This document shows, in pieces, positions 1 through 13,003 of a stretch of 64,000 bases of DNA. The notes under the pieces are model-generated. The model did no database searches, was not told the origin of the DNA, and saw nothing but the letters and a program-made list of their open reading frames with translations. Within the stretch, counting starts at the first letter, position 1. Every line of letters begins with the position of its first letter. The DNA lies in the NCBI GenBank assembly GCA_028641055.1, contig CM054059.1, positions 49,423,682 through 49,487,681 on the forward strand. Direction: 5' to 3'. The position numbers and the translations under genes were made by a program. Source of the stretch: Alopecurus myosuroides. Lineage: Eukaryota > Streptophyta > Magnoliopsida > Poales > Poaceae.

Positions 1-2061
1 TTCCGTCAAAGCAAGCTGAGACGATTCCAGCTCCGCCTCTCTCTCCTCAAGAATAGAAAGAAGACTTCGAACTTCTTTATTCTTGATAGTGAGCTTCCGG
101 AAAACTTCCAGGTTTATGGCCTCGGAGGTTTGCTGAAACACAGCAAGGAAAAGTATGGTTAATAAAAAACATCAAAGCAAAAAAGCATGCATTTTGTTTA
201 ATGCTTGGGGGCTAGAGTTACATACCTGGCTCATGCGTTGCAAACCTGCTAAGTTTTCCCGGAATTCCTTCGCGTATTCCGCGAAATGACTTTCGGCCGC
301 GTTCAAGCCATCATTTATAGCTTTAAAATCCTTGTCAAAAGTGGGGATTTCCTCGTCGAATGTCCGAGAAGATTCCCCCACTTTTGGAGCCGCCCTTTCC
401 CTCGTGTCCGACTCGGACACAACGGGCTGGCTGGGCTCTGGGGGCTTGGTAGTGGTGGTGGTGGCAGTAAGTTCCTCCGCCATTGACTGCGGCGTATCCG
501 GGGCGACGGCGGGAGATGGTTGGCTGCCTCGGTTGGAAGCAGCTTTGAGCTTCTTCAACTTCCTCGGCTTCAAGGTGGAGGGGGGCAAGCTAAAAACCAA
601 AACCCGGATAAAAGTCAAAACACCGAAGATGGATGAAAAAAGCTCCCATGAAAGAAAAATCCAGAAGAACTAACCTGGACGTGGCGACGGGGATGCCGTC
701 AAGATCGATAATTTCCTCAGAGGAAACTATCTTCTTACGCTTGCGGCCACCAGTAGCAGCGGTGCGCAGCGCGTCCAGCTCAGCCTCGGAGGCTAACTCC
801 GAGTCTGGAAGATCCGCAAGCTGTCGGAAAAATCAATCAGAATCAAAAGGTAGATTATCCAAGAATTGAGATTGTACCTAAATGACGGAAGATTTACCTT
901 GGGAGCGGGGTTGTCGGCCGTGTACATTGGCCGACTCTCCGTGTATTGGTCGCGCGAAGCGACCAACTGATTGATGCGCCGCCTGAGCTCCTTTGCGGGC
1001 CAATCCTTGTCGGTTGTCCGCATTGGATCCTTGGCTCCTGTGTATTCGCACAGGAGACGGCCTCCGTGGTTTGCTAATGGCTGAATCCGCCTATTCAGCC
1101 AGCAAAAGACCGTGTCCATACCGGTCAAAGGAGGCTTCGAGGAGGTGAGCTTGGCGATGCGCCTTTTGATCCTTAGTAGATCAGGAGGCAGAACCTGGAC
1201 GGCCTCTGTCACCCAGTTATCCTGGGGAACAGCGGCGGAGTTCACGAAAGGTGGAACCCCGACGGCTTTTTTAGGAAAGGGCACGTCGGGGTGATAAAAG
1301 AAGGAACCCGTCCAGAATTTGACGGATTCCGAGGTTTTTATTTTGGGGAACCAATCCTCTCGGAATCTCCGAAGAGTAAAGGAAATGGTTCCGCAATTTG
1401 GGAGTGCGCCCTCCGAAGAGTTACGCTTAACCCCAAAGCAGTACAACCAAAAATCTAACCTAGGCTCTATTCCTAGGTAACCCTCAAACAAGGCCTGAAA
1501 GCCGGCCATGTACAGAATAGAGTTGGGAGGGAGATTATGTGGTTGGATGTTATAGTGGGATAAAACCTGGAGAAAAAAGGAAGAGGGTGGAAGCCCCATA
1601 CCTCGCAGAAGGTGGGAGGTAAGGAGCACTCTTTCGTTCTCCTGGGGCGTAGGCTCGGTCTCCTCTTCTGGGACCCGCCACTTCTTCTTCAGCACCAGGC
1701 CCTCCTTCTCTAAGTTAGGAAGAAGAGCCGGAGGAATACTGCAGGCACTCCAGTTGCCTGCAGTTTCCTCTTCTTCGTCTCCACCGGCGGCGGCAGCGGA
1801 CGCGGCCCTTGCGGCGGCGAGCTGCTCGTCAAGGAGCTCTACTTTCTCCTCCACCGTTTCGGGAGCGAACGGTGGAGTCGATTTGGTGCTGGACCCCGCA
1901 ACATCTGCGGCGGCGGAAGCATTTCCTCCGCCGCCCGCCGCGGACGCCACGTTCTTCTCTGGCTCGCCGCCGGCGTGCTTGGGCGACCCAACTTGGGGAT
2001 CTAGATCGCCCAGGAGTTCGTCGATGGAGGCGCGGGCCGGTGATGATTTCGGGGACGCCAT
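1..2061 (-). CDS. antisense spliced retroelement gene (putative gypsy-type transposon domain), partial
   Basis: Four exons read leftwards: 2061-898, 820-675, 589-226 and 132 to beyond position 1. The introns (897-821, 674-590, 225-133) are all GT-AG and 77-93 nt long, and the reading frame is kept across all three junctions, giving at least 602 codons. The start at 2061 (ATGGCG) is preferred over the in-frame ATG at 2097 because of its context. Exon 1 has a low-complexity Ala/Gly/Glu-rich N-terminus, then a region around residues 90-230 with motifs such as GYLGIEPRLDFWLYCFG. I recognise this as the putative gypsy-type transposon domain common in grass retroelement proteins. Exon 2 has a basic GGRKRKK stretch and a DLDG motif, and exons 3-4 look charged and helical. 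The molecular function is unknown. No stop or frameshift is visible, unlike most coding regions in this window. Confidence 0.72.
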
Positions 2062-2202
2062 CGTACTTGGTGGTGCTGGTGCGCTCCGGCGTAGCAAGGG
2101 CTCGTCGGGGCAGGAACTAGCTTTCGCTCTCGAGCTTGCGTTCGTACCAATGGTGAAGGCAGTGAGGGAAGTGAAGAAGGTTGCCGATGGGCTCGAGGAT
2201 AG

Positions 2203-2211
2203 CCATTTATA
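2203..2211 (-). promoter_or_regulatory. candidate TATA box for the antisense gene
   Basis: On the minus strand this reads TATAAATGG, about 140 nt upstream of the chosen start codon. It would place transcription start near 2175. The rest of 2062-2603 has no convincing ORF on either strand and is probably the antisense promoter plus the region before the polypurine tract. Confidence 0.45.
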
Positions 2212-2590
2212 GCCGGAAATCCTCTAGATACGCGCCAACGGCTCTTTTGACCGTTGGATGTTCGACGCGTGTCGCTCGCCGGAAAATCCGGGAAACGGAA
2301 CGACAGAGGAATGATGGCTATCTCCTCGTTTCTCGTGAGAATCTGTCAGAGATACGTTGCAGGGTTTCCCGCGTGAAACCAAGCGGCGCTTGCGTCAGCA
2401 TGATTAAAGCGCTGATGTCACGTGTTCCTTTTCCGCGAAGGATCGCGAGAAGAAAAGCCGGATTTTCATAGTTCCGAGTTTTATGTTACCATCTCCTTTG
2501 AAAGGAAAGAAGAAAGAATCAAGACTGCTGAATCAAGTTTCCCGGACAAAATGTATTTGACGAAAGGCGGAGTTTCAGAGTTTTGATCCT

Positions 2591-2603
2591 TCCTGGGGGC
2601 TAC
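2591..2603 (+). other. polypurine tract of element F
   Basis: TCCTGGGGGCTAC sits directly before the LTR start TGTCGG. This is the usual position of the plus-strand priming site and fixes the element's orientation. Confidence 0.6.
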
Positions 2604-3168
2604 TGTCGGATATATACCGAATAGGGGTATAGAAGATGGTAGACAAAAGTGCCGGACTACCAGGGTGGCCCAAGCGGTAGTGGGCTTAGGTCCATTGGGC
2701 GGCCCAGTAGGCCGACGCGCAGAAGCCGGATTCTAGAAGAACCCGGATCACGGCCCGCGTGATCTGGCTTGGAGGAGAAGACGGATTCTTTACCGTCCAA
2801 GTTACAAGTTAAACGTAGTCTTCTAGGTTTCCTAATCTGTAAGCCCTAGTCCGGCTATTATATAAAGCCGGACAGAGGATAGATTTCAAGGGTTCTAAGT
2901 TGAATAAGCTCTAAGTTCTAGGTTATCTCGCCGAGAAGCTGATCCTCGCCGAGTAAAGCTAGATCTATTCCCTCACACTGTAAACCCAGAATTACGGGCT
3001 TTAGTCCCTTATAGTGAGAAAGGCAGGAGTAGGTACGCCGTACTGTCGCGACGTACCGAACCTGGGTAAAATCCCGTGTTCTGTGTTGCTACGCCGTTCC
3101 GTTACCCCACGTCTCTACCGTAGTCTCATGGCACCCCAGTCTATGAAAACTACTACGATGTCTCGACA
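2604..3168 (+). repeat. 3' LTR of element F
   Basis: A 565-bp LTR starting TGTCG and ending CGACA. A TATAAA motif lies at 2861-2866, consistent with an LTR promoter. The sequence after 3168 switches abruptly to Ty1 pol-like sequence. Confidence 0.75.
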
Positions 3169-4868
3169 ATGATAATCAAGGACAACATTCTGGTCAACAC
3201 GGGGACCCAAATTATCAAGATGATCAAGTCATTCCTCCTCGCAAGAATGAGGAGACCGAATCCCATCATGCTAAGAGGATTGCTAGAGCCTTGAAACAAA
3301 TTAATGCCTCCGATTATAAAGTGCTAAGTGATGTGCAAAACAAGAGATCCACAAGATCTCAATTGGTAAGCTTTAGTGAGAATCAAGCTTAGATATCCAT
3401 GGTGGAACCAAATAAGGTGTTTGAATCTCTTGAAGATTCGGATTGGTTGGAAGCTATGCATGATGAGCTCAATAACTTTGAGAGCAATAAAGTTTGGAAG
3501 CTAGTTGAGAATCCTAAAGATTGCCACAATGTTATTGGCACTAAGTGGATATTCAAGAACAAGCAAGATGATCATGGTATTGTTGTGAGGAGCAAGGCAA
3601 GATTGGTGGCTCAAGGCTACACTCAAGTGGAAGGCATTGACTTTGATGAAACCTATGCTCCCATGGATCGTCTTGAGTTCATCTGTATCCTCCTTGCATA
3701 GGCATGTTCACATAATTTTACATTGCAACAAATGGATGTCAAGAGTGGCTTTCTTAATGGTCCATTGAAAAAGGAGGTATATGTTAAGCAACCTCCGGGT
3801 TTCGAGAACCCCAACTTACCTAACTATGTCTACAAGCTCTCTAAGGCACTCTATGGACTTAAACAAGCTCCACATGTGTGGTATGAGCACCTTAGAGAGT
3901 TGTTGCAAGACTGTGGGTTTGAAGCGGGGAAAATTTATCCCACCCTTTTCACAAAGAGGGTAAAGGGAGAGCTTTCTACGTGGATGATATCATCTTTGGC
4001 TCAACTAACAACACTTTCAATGATGAATTCTCAAAGCTTATGACTCACAGGTTTGAGATGTCTATGATGGGAGAGCTCAAATTCTCCCTTAGCTTTAAAA
4101 TCAAGCAATTGGCTCGTGGGACCTTCATTTCTCAAGCCAAGTATACCTAAGAAATGATTAAGAGGTTTAACTTCCAAGGTGATAAAAAGAAGGTCTCTCT
4201 AATGCAGGTCAAATGCCATCCCGAGCGCAATCCGAATGGGAATGATGTGGACCAAAAGTTGTACCGTTCTATGACTAGTTCTTTGCTTTACCTTTGTGCA
4301 TCTAGGCCCGATATTGTGTTGAGTGTGGGAGTGTGTGCAAGGTATCAAGCGACTCCTAATGAAAGCCATTTGATGGCGGTCCATAGGATCTCTCAAGGAG
4401 TACACAGACTTGGATTGGGCTGGTGATCAACATGATAGGAAATCAACTTCCGGGGCTTGCCAATTCATTGGTAGGTATTTGGTGAGTTGGTCTTCTAAGA
4501 AGCAAAATTGTATATCTCTCTCCACCACCGAAGCCGGGTATGTGGCGGCCGCTAGTGCTTGCACCCAATTGCTATGGATGAGGCAAACCCTCAAAGAGTA
4601 TGATGTTCACCTGGAGAAAGTGTCTCTCTTATGTGACAATGAGAGTGTCATCACGATCGCCTACAACCCCTTGCAACACACAAGGACGAAGCATATTGAG
4701 ATTCATCATCATTTCATTCGGGATCATGTGGCAAGAGGTGATATTGAGCTAGCCTATGTCCCAACCAAGGATAATCTTGCTGACATATTCACGAATCCTC
4801 TAGATGATTCAAGATACATGTTTTTGATGAATGAGCTAAATGTCATCGATTCCAGGAGTTTGACTTGA
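3169..4868 (+). pseudogene. Ty1/copia pol remnant: reverse transcriptase and RNase H
   Basis: The reverse transcriptase begins with the typical [12 protein letters not shown] and [10 protein letters not shown] motifs, followed by [11 protein letters not shown] and [10 protein letters not shown], then the catalytic YVDD box near 3980. The RNase H part (4410-4868) shows DRKSTSG, STTEAGYVAA and the terminal KDNLADIFT motif. Stops interrupt it at 3390-3392 and 3699-3701 and near 4150, and frame changes occur around 3970 and between 4380 and 4410. The protein cannot be made. The sequence starts inside pol because element F is inserted at 3168/3169, so gag, protease and integrase lie outside the window. 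Confidence 0.9.
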
Positions 4869-5484
4869 CAATCTTGCAAACACACCTACAATTGACTATG
4901 TGTTTGGGTTTAGGTGTAGGAATGGACATAGGGGGAGTGTAATCCTAACACATTGGGTTATCTATCCCCCATTATGCCCGAAGCAAAAACTCATTGTTAT
5001 CTCTCTATTTCTAATGTTGAATTATGAGCTAAAATGTTGAGAATTGTCAATGCACTCAAGACATATCTTCGCGGTGTCATACCATAATATTTTACATGGC
5101 GACTTAGGCCACCAACCTCTTCGCTAGAAGAGTTGGTTCTTATTTGGTTGTTATTTAGGTGTTTTTTGGATTTCCTTTTAATTTGGTTGGTTTCATGGAA
5201 AACACACTCAAATCTTTGATTTTAATCGTTTGGATCTTGCAAGTTTTGGAGTGTGAAGTACCATTCCAAGTTGTGTTTCTTGTCCGAAGCCAAAAAATCC
5301 CAAAAAGCCAATATTTCTTAGCCACATGCATGTCCTAAACATTTTTCTGGGATTTTTGGAGATTTGAGGTCGAAGACTCCAGTCTGGCCAAAGTCTCCAC
5401 CCTATGCACGGAGACTCCGGGGCTTAGGCTAGAGACTCCGGCCTGGCGGTTTCCATAGACACAAAAAGGGGATCGGGGTGGGGG
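4869..5484 (+). other. noncoding spacer between Ty1 pol and env-like gene (first part)
   Basis: No coding ORF. It holds an AGGGGGAG tract at about 4930 and several AGTCTCCGG / CGGAGACTCC motifs near 5370-5450 that recur in the Ty1 3' LTR. It continues after solo LTR A at 13009. An alternative reading is that a 3' LTR of a different Ty1 copy starts at about 4938 (TGTAATCC). I prefer the spacer interpretation because the next coding part follows in order at 13171. Confidence 0.5.
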
Positions 5485-8400
5485 TGATACGTCATAAACG
5501 TATCCTTAATTTCTGATGTTCCATGTTGTTTTCATGTTGTTTCCTACATGTTTGCTATACACTTTATGCCTTTTTATCGATTTTCTGGACTAGCCTATTG
5601 ACAAGATGCTACAGAGCCAGTTCCCTGTTTTCTCCTGTTTTTAGTTTCAGAAAAGTTGTTCTGGAAATATTCTCGGAATTGGAAAATTCAAAGCCCGGAA
5701 GTCTTAGAATTCCCGAAGGTTCCACGGAGTCCTGAAGAGGCCTGGAGGGGGGCCACAGGGAGGCCACACCATAGGGAGGCGGGGCCCCTTCGGGTCTCCA
5801 CCAACATCGCCCTTTCGCCTATTTATACCCCCCGATACAGTAACCCTAAATATATACCACTTCGTCCCGAGAAACACCCGAGGCCACCATCATCGTCATC
5901 CCGTGATCGGGAGGGTTCTGGAGCTCTCCCCGGCACCCTGCCGGGAGGGGAATTCATCACCGGAGGGGTCTACACCACCATGCCCACCTCTGAAGTGATG
6001 CGTGAGTAGTTCATCCCTGGACTACGGGTCCATAGCAGTAGCTAGATGGGTGTCTTCTCCACTTTGTACCTCAGGTTTAGATCTCGTGAGATTCCCTACA
6101 TGATCGAGATCATCTTTATGTAATGCTACATGTTGTGTTTGCTGGGATCTGTTAAATGTTGAATGCTATGTCTTCTTATTATCAATCTATCATGTTATCT
6201 TCATGCATATGTTATTTATGATCTTGCATGCTCTCCATTATTAGTAGACGCTCTGGCCAAGTAGATTCTAGTAACTCCAAGAGGGAGTATTTATGCTCGA
6301 TAGTGCGTTCATGCCTCCTTTGCATCTATGCTCGAGTGACAGAAACATGACAAATGGAGGATGAGTTGTTGTCGTTAGGAAGAAAATAACGGTGTTTACT
6401 TAGTTTACATTGTTTACATTACACACTATTCTTACTGCGATAATTTGTTGCTTGCAACTTAATACCCAACATTTGTTCGAAAGATATTCGGAGGGTGGTG
6501 TCACACCCCAGTTTTTGGAATCTTGTACTGTTGTTCAAGAAGACAAAAATTAGGGCCATCAATTTTTTTTTTCAAACAACATGATTGTTGAACTAGCATG
6601 TGTTTATGATGTTGATCCTTTTTGCAATGCAAGTTTTGTTTCTTAATAAAACCAATATCAATTTTTTCTGAGAACACTTTTATAATATTTTTCCCTTTTG
6701 TTTTCTCTGTGGATTACTTGAGTGAATTTTATTCCAAGACTTGGATCATTCTTGTTTGAATCTTAAAATAAACTTTTAACTTTGTTGGATCCAAGAAAAA
6801 AATTCAAAATGATTTATGGAAGTTCTCTTTTAAGTTTTCTATAGAAACTATTCCCTGAAAATATATCCAAGTACCTGTTTTCCACCTTTGTTTTCACTAG
6901 GCTATAAAATGTTATTTTATGTTTTCCTGACTTTTATTTGTTCCTTGTTATATGGACTACAAATACATAAGCTTGGTTTGGTTTTTGGATGAATAAAAAT
7001 GATCGTTTGCTTGTTGTTTTTGTGGAAGAAAAATAAGGCAGAAAAAGACAGTTTTGGAAAACAGAGAAAAACATAAAGTACACCCTTTTCCCACATTGTT
7101 TTCATAGCCTTAAACTATTTCAAATTTGTTTTCAAAAGATGTTTCTGAAAGTTTATAACATGTTTAACAAACTCCAACTTGGAAAACAAATTTTGGAATC
7201 CATTTGGTCTCTGAAAACAATCCAAACTTTTTGCTCTTTTCAGTGTTTCCAACACTTAGAAAAATTCCTAAGTGTTAACTGAATTTTCTGAATTTTTGAA
7301 CAGTGCTAGATACAATTTTGGTCAGATGTTTTCTTTGAGTTTTTGTGCAAATTTGGAAACACCACTTTGCCATTTCGAATCCTTGCTGTTTGTACTCCAT
7401 CTTCGATGCCTTGCTTATCTTCTAGAAGCCTCGGGTGAGAAGAAAACAAGCGGGAGAGAGTGAGGGAACATGGTGATGTGGCATGGTGTGGGTCACCATG
7501 CTTTGACCTCTGAAAATCATGCCATTGATCTTTCCTCACTCCAAAGGCTAGTGTTTGACTTGCCCCTTGGTGGTCTTGCCCCTTGGCCACTTTGCCTTGC
7601 TTGTGCAATGACCAAAAGCCCCTAGGACACCCCAATGCCATCCCATGGCATGAACCCGAGCCCCCCACCTTTCCGTTTTGCCCTTTTCCGTGGCTACAAG
7701 CCATATCCCCCGAGCCCCTCTCGCCACTGAACTCCCTTAGACCCCCACACACTCCCCCAAGCCGTGGTGGCAGCTCCCTTGCCTCTGAGAGCTCACCCGA
7801 GCTCGAAAACGGCCACCGGCCATTGAGCCCTAGCCCGAGGTGGAGTTCCTCCTCCACGCACTCCCACGCCCTGTGCTCTCTTTCTTTGGACTCCCCATGC
7901 ACCCGTAATGCTCCCTGGCCCTCCCCCTCGTCCTCATCCTTGCAGGATCGCCGCCACCATCGAGCTCGACGCCGCAGGTGCTCTGCCGGGTCCCGCCGCT
8001 TGGAGCCACTCCCGCGCCTGTACCCTGCGGCCCTCGACCCCCCTGCGACCCCTGCATCTTCCCGAGCACGCGCCACCGTCCCCGAGCCCCCCATGGTGAG
8101 CCGCCATGCATTTCCGTCGACGGCCGCATCGAGGGAGAGAGAGAAGAGAGGAGAGGAGGACGACGACGTGGCGCCGTTTGATCTATGATCAACGGGCGCC
8201 GTTAAACGTGCATTTCCCGCGCAGGCGCACGCGCGCGCCAGCCACGCTGGGCCGTTCGGCCACTTAGCTGGGCCGCCCCCATAGAAAGCCATCCCACCCT
8301 TCTGTTTTTCTTTTTGTTTTAATATGCTGCAGATTGTACTAGTTTGCTATGGCTCTGTGAAAATTACTTACGATGCAAAATAAAATCGACCAAAATTCTT

Positions 8401-11400
8401 GGAACTAAATGTATGTTTTCTTAACCATTTAAAATTGGTAGATGTAAGTTTTGACTTATATTTTAATCACAAGATCTGTTTTGCCACAGAGTGTCTGTAA
8501 ACATGGTTTTAGCATAACTTTTTGATCTGTATCCAAAATGTCCAAACTAAATTGTTTTGAGTATCCTTTGACTAGATCTATTATAGGACTTTGCCTCACA
8601 TCAAGGTGGGTTACCAAATGGAAATGCCATCCATTTTTATGAAAGGCCAGTAGGCTTTTCTAGGATTTTTGGAATGAATTTAAAAATGATTTTTGAGGCG
8701 AATCCAATTGGATGAGTTTTATCATCACTATATCTATCTTATCCTATCTTGGATTAATTTTTGGAGCCCTAGATTAATTTTGGTGAGCAAAACTAGAAGC
8801 ATCACTTTTCTGTTTTCTTATTTATGTGTGTATTTGTTCGAATTAAAATGCTTGATTGTGTGAGACTTGTTTCCTAGCATGTATAGAAGTATTTCCCCTT
8901 GTTATTAGGTTGTTTTCTTACAATACATCTACCTTAGAAAGTGTGTGCATGTTTGGAAAGTCAAATAGAAATAGGAATAACATTTGTTATTTTCTAGTTT
9001 TATTATTTGATTGTTGTGTGCACAAAATCTTTGTATGTTTTTTATTATGATGTGGTTTTTATGAGTCCAGTACCATTTTTGTACTGTTATTTTGATGTTA
9101 TTATCTATGTTAGCTTGCACCTTATTTTATAGCAAAGCATGGGTAACATTGTTTGCTTGTTTTCACTAGTATGAATAGCCTTGTATTGATTGCTTTGTTG
9201 TATTAGCTTTGTCAAGTGTGACCAGAGGCTTTGTTACCCCCTCTTGCCTTGGTATTAGTGGTCCCATAACCCACTGGTCCCATTGCATCTTGGTTGAGGA
9301 TGCAAATCCCCAACCATACACTTGTGTGATTTTAGCATGTATTACTATATGTTTGATTGTTATTTCCCACCAAGGAAAATAGATTGTTTGTTTCACTTAT
9401 GTAAGTGAAGAGTTTAGTATTTATTTGTGAATACTAGTATGTTTAGTGGTGGTTCTTTGGTTAACATAATATTCCCTTAGGAGTACCATGTTAAGGAATG
9501 TTTTACTATTGTTTGATACATTAGGTATTGTTTGTTAATAGGATGTCTTCCTTGTGATTGATAAATTATTTGTGAAAGATTTTTATTGAGTGTTTGGATT
9601 TTTGAAAGTGTTTAGTTGATCTTGTATTGATTGAATAGCTACTGGTTGTATAGCTTGTACCTTGATTGCTTGCTATTTAATTGATTAGAAAAAGAATGTA
9701 TTATTTAGAATGGATTGATGCTTGCTTAGTAGATGTTTTCATGGAATCATTTTAGTGTTTATGCTTACTAGCATGTGTAAGGTGTATGTGCTGTTAGTAG
9801 ATTTTTATATTCATGACTTGCTTTTTTAGAGTTAAGCATCCTTGTAGTGATGTTTGCTTCTCTAGTGATGAATTAGTGTCACCCTAGATATTATGAGTTT
9901 GCTCTAGTATTGTTGACTTTTATTTTATGAGTGTATGATTATTCTAGCATGTTTAGGAGGTTACTACTTCTGTCATTTTGACATGACTTGTGGAGTTGCT
10001 TGTTGGTATTAGTTGTAGAATACAATTAGTTCTTATAGCATGCTTGTGTAGAATTTTCATACTAGGATGCTGTTAGTGGACTCCTGTTGTTATGTATGTT
10101 CTAGCCTTGTTATCTTTGGTGATGATTGTGTTTTAGATTATGTTTTATGAATTGTTACCATTGGTTGAGCTACTGGTTTGTTTTTTTATTTTCATGATTG
10201 ATGGATTCCATCACCTTGAGTACACATAAGTATAGTCAGTAACTAGCCTATTCATCCGTGGTGTGTTTGCTTGCTGTCTGGAATTTGTCTGAGTGTTTAC
10301 CTTAGCATGAGTATTGTACTTATGTTATTGTCATGCTAGTGTTGTTGTTGTGCTTAGTAGTACCTTGTTATCTATGCATTTAGTCTAATCATGAACTTGT
10401 TGGTGATGATTGCTTGTGTGTTGTTAATACCCACTGCCACGAGTATTGCTTTGATCGATTGTTATTATTTTAGTAGCCTCACCTTTTGTGCCCACAAGAT
10501 ATAATTTTTAGCTTCTTGAATATCTTATCATGTGAGTGGTACACCCACTCCATATATGGTATATAAGATGTGGGATATGGTTTCTCGACCATATGTTTGT
10601 TTGACGATAGTTTTGTACCATGAGAGTTTGTGAGAAAGTTTTCGCGATAACTTTTTGAGTGATTACGCTAGTATAAGTTTGCTTGCTGTATGGGTTGTTT
10701 TGTTTAGTCGTTTGGCCTTTAGTTCTGAGTGTGTGTCTTTTATTCTTTTACGACGCTAGAAAACGAAGAAGAAGAAGAAAAAGCAGTTGTGGAGCTGTGC
10801 GTCAAGTTCAAACTACTTCAAGGCCAGGGACACTAAGAGTTTTAAGACAAGCCATCCTGATGCTTGCTAGTACTACACTTATCATTATCTATCATGCACG
10901 TTTTACTTCTGAAAGTTTTACAAAAACTTTGATTACCAAAAACTATTTTTGAGTGACTACTACTACTATTATATATATCATTACTATGCCAGTAGTTGAT
11001 ACTTGGTGTTACCAAGCCCATAGCCACCATATGGTATTTATTACCACCAAAGATATAAGTACCTAAGTGGACACCCTAAAAATATGTTTTTGCAAAACAA
11101 AGGCTTTTTGGAAAACCCGGTGGAAAGGTGAAGCCTTATCCACCGGAGGATTGTGGAAGTGGTCATTTTTGGGAAAATGGTGTTTTACAAAAATGACACA
11201 TAACCTAGTCTACGCCGGACAACCTTTACCGTACTCCCACCCTACCTCAACATGGGCACAGGGCTTAACTTGAAGTTTGTTCTTGTTAGTGTGTGTTCTA
11301 TCTCAAATTGCTATAAGGGTCATCGTGCCCTCGAACCGATTGTCGCCAGGAGGGGTATACGGGACATCAAAAGTGTGGGATTAAGTTTCCCTCCGGTTGC

Positions 11401-13003
11401 AGCAGTTGGGGCATCCTGTCTTGGCGGGGATTAGCCCGGTGCCAGGGATGTCGGAAAACTCGACTGAAGAGATAAACATGTACTAGCTTGGACATAGTGG
11501 ATGGTTAGGATCAGTTATCTGATGTTTACATACTGTTGTTACAGTCCGTGGTTGTTCACGGCGGATGTACTGGATCTGGTGGATTGTGTACACCTCTGCA
11601 GAGTCAAACTATTCGGAATAGCCGCGTCCTCGGATATGGACAGTTGAATGGCCATGTAGCTAGCATTGTGTCAATGTTTTAAAAAAGGAGTTTTCAAAAA
11701 GGTTTGGACTTATGAAGTACTGAAAGGAGGAAACCTTGTACCGTGGAGGTACCATTGATGAGAAGCCAGAAGTTGTTTTCCAAGAAGTTTTGCAAAGAGA
11801 AAACTTTCTTTCAACAAAGTTTTACAAAACCTCTTGTACATGTGATATCTACAAGAGAAACAAAACGATATTATTTTCTTTTGAAGTATCTTCTTCAACA
11901 AAGATACAAAGATTTTTCAAAATCAACTATGATATGTCTTTCATATATCATTGATAGTGAACCCTATGTATAGCCTACCTATTACACCATATAAGCATAT
12001 TTGCACTTGGTAAGTTACATGATGGATGTCTTGCTGAGTACATTCAAATGTACTCATATTGGTTTCGTCCCTGGCTATTTACTTGCCAGACATCGAGAAG
12101 GAGTCTCGGAAGGAGAACTATGAAGAGGAGTACGGAGCTGATGGCTTTGCGAACTAGGATCGTTTCTCGGTCAGCAGCATGTAGGTTAAGGCGTGACTTG
12201 GGCTCTGCTACGTTTGTGTGTGTTTAGTCTTCCTCTGTGTGTGTGGTGTGTTTTCGCCTGTGTGGCTTTTGTGTGGACTTGGTCATGTGACCATCTCTCT
12301 TTTGTAAGTGTTTGTGTAATCGTGTAATGGATATTGTATCTGTGTACCAACTTGATATGTTGTTCACGACTGGTGTGATCTGGGATCATGAATGTATTCA
12401 TATCGGAGGTGTCCTTGAACAGTGGTTCTGGGGGACCCTACAGGTGGATTATTAGTCATTGATGTAGTTGGATGATGGTCTATGTATTTTTTTTGTAATG
12501 CCCGCATGAATCACATAGTAATCTTTATGTCTTCCATATGCACTACGGTGCAGCCTTCATTTCTGTCAATTTCCAAGCTGTAATTTGTTCACAACACATG
12601 TTATTTATCTTTCACGGAGAGACGCCACTAGTGAACTGTGGACCCCTGTCCATTTTCTCATAATGATAATACCCACACTTTTTCCACTGTTTTCGCACTG
12701 CTGCTACTTCTTTCATACTGTTTTCCACACCATACGTTTAACCTCTTTGTGTTCAGCAAAACCGGCGAGATTGACAACCTCACCGCTTCATTGGGGCAAA
12801 GTGATTTGATTGTGTTGTGTAGGTTCCACATTGCTGCTGAACCGGTAGTGCGCCCTGCCATCTCCGTTGCATAAACCTTCTGAAGTTACTCCTTCCTCCT
12901 ACTGGTCGATTCAACCTTGGTTTCTTTCTGAGGGAAACTTGCTGCTGCACTCTTCATACCTTCCTCTTGGGGTCTCCCAACGAACGTCTGTTCACACGCA
13001 TCA
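5485..13003 (+). mobile_element. Athila-like solo LTR A (split by E)
   Basis: An LTR starting TGATACGTCATAAACG and ending CGCATCA, with a perfect 5-bp TSD GGGGG at 5480-5484 and 13004-13008. After removing insertion E and one TSD copy its own length is about 1.57 kb, matching the LTRs of B, C and D. Its sequence aligns by eye with the C LTRs, including the CGCCCTTTCGCCTATTTAT promoter-like stretch near 5810. No primer-binding site, internal region or second LTR is present, so it is a solo LTR left by recombination. Confidence 0.88.
6499..12442 (+). mobile_element. long solo LTR E (about 5.9 kb)
   Basis: It starts TGTCACACCCC and ends GGACCCTACA, flanked by a perfect 5-bp TSD GGTGG at 6494-6498 and 12443-12447, inside solo LTR A. 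No protein domain, primer-binding site or internal repetition of its ends is visible, so it is best read as one very long LTR. Its layout is AT-rich first kb, a GC-rich C/T-biased block at 7580-8290 (probably promoter/5' leader), then 4 kb of T-rich sequence. This resembles the element-sense layout of the G LTR. The long ORFs on both strands of the GC block reflect base composition. It could be the LTR of a chromovirus or of a LARD-type element such as Sukkula; I cannot decide. Confidence 0.7.

Larger units (their letters stand above)
1..3168 (+). mobile_element. Ty3-type LTR retrotransposon F, 3' portion
   Basis: The right end of an LTR retrotransposon that begins left of the window. Orientation is plus because a purine-rich tract ending in GGGGGCTAC lies directly before an LTR starting TGTCG. 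The LTR ends CGACA, giving a perfect 5-bp terminal inverted repeat. The visible internal part is occupied by a spliced gene on the opposite strand, in the position between pol and 3' LTR where antisense ORFs are known in some grass Ty3 elements. The element sits inside the Ty1 element that resumes at 3169. Its left TSD lies outside the window. Confidence 0.8.

Noticed and set aside
4930..5484. A Ty1 3' LTR starting at TGTAATCC (about 4938)
   Set aside because: A purine tract precedes it, but the following sequence leads, after removal of A, into a leader and gene in the order expected for one SIRE-like element. It is kept as an alternative only.
7306..8292. Long overlapping ORFs on both strands (328 codons minus, 201 codons plus) as genes
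   Set aside because: They lie in a C-rich LTR block, lack any motif, and overlap each other on opposite strands; open frames here follow from base composition.
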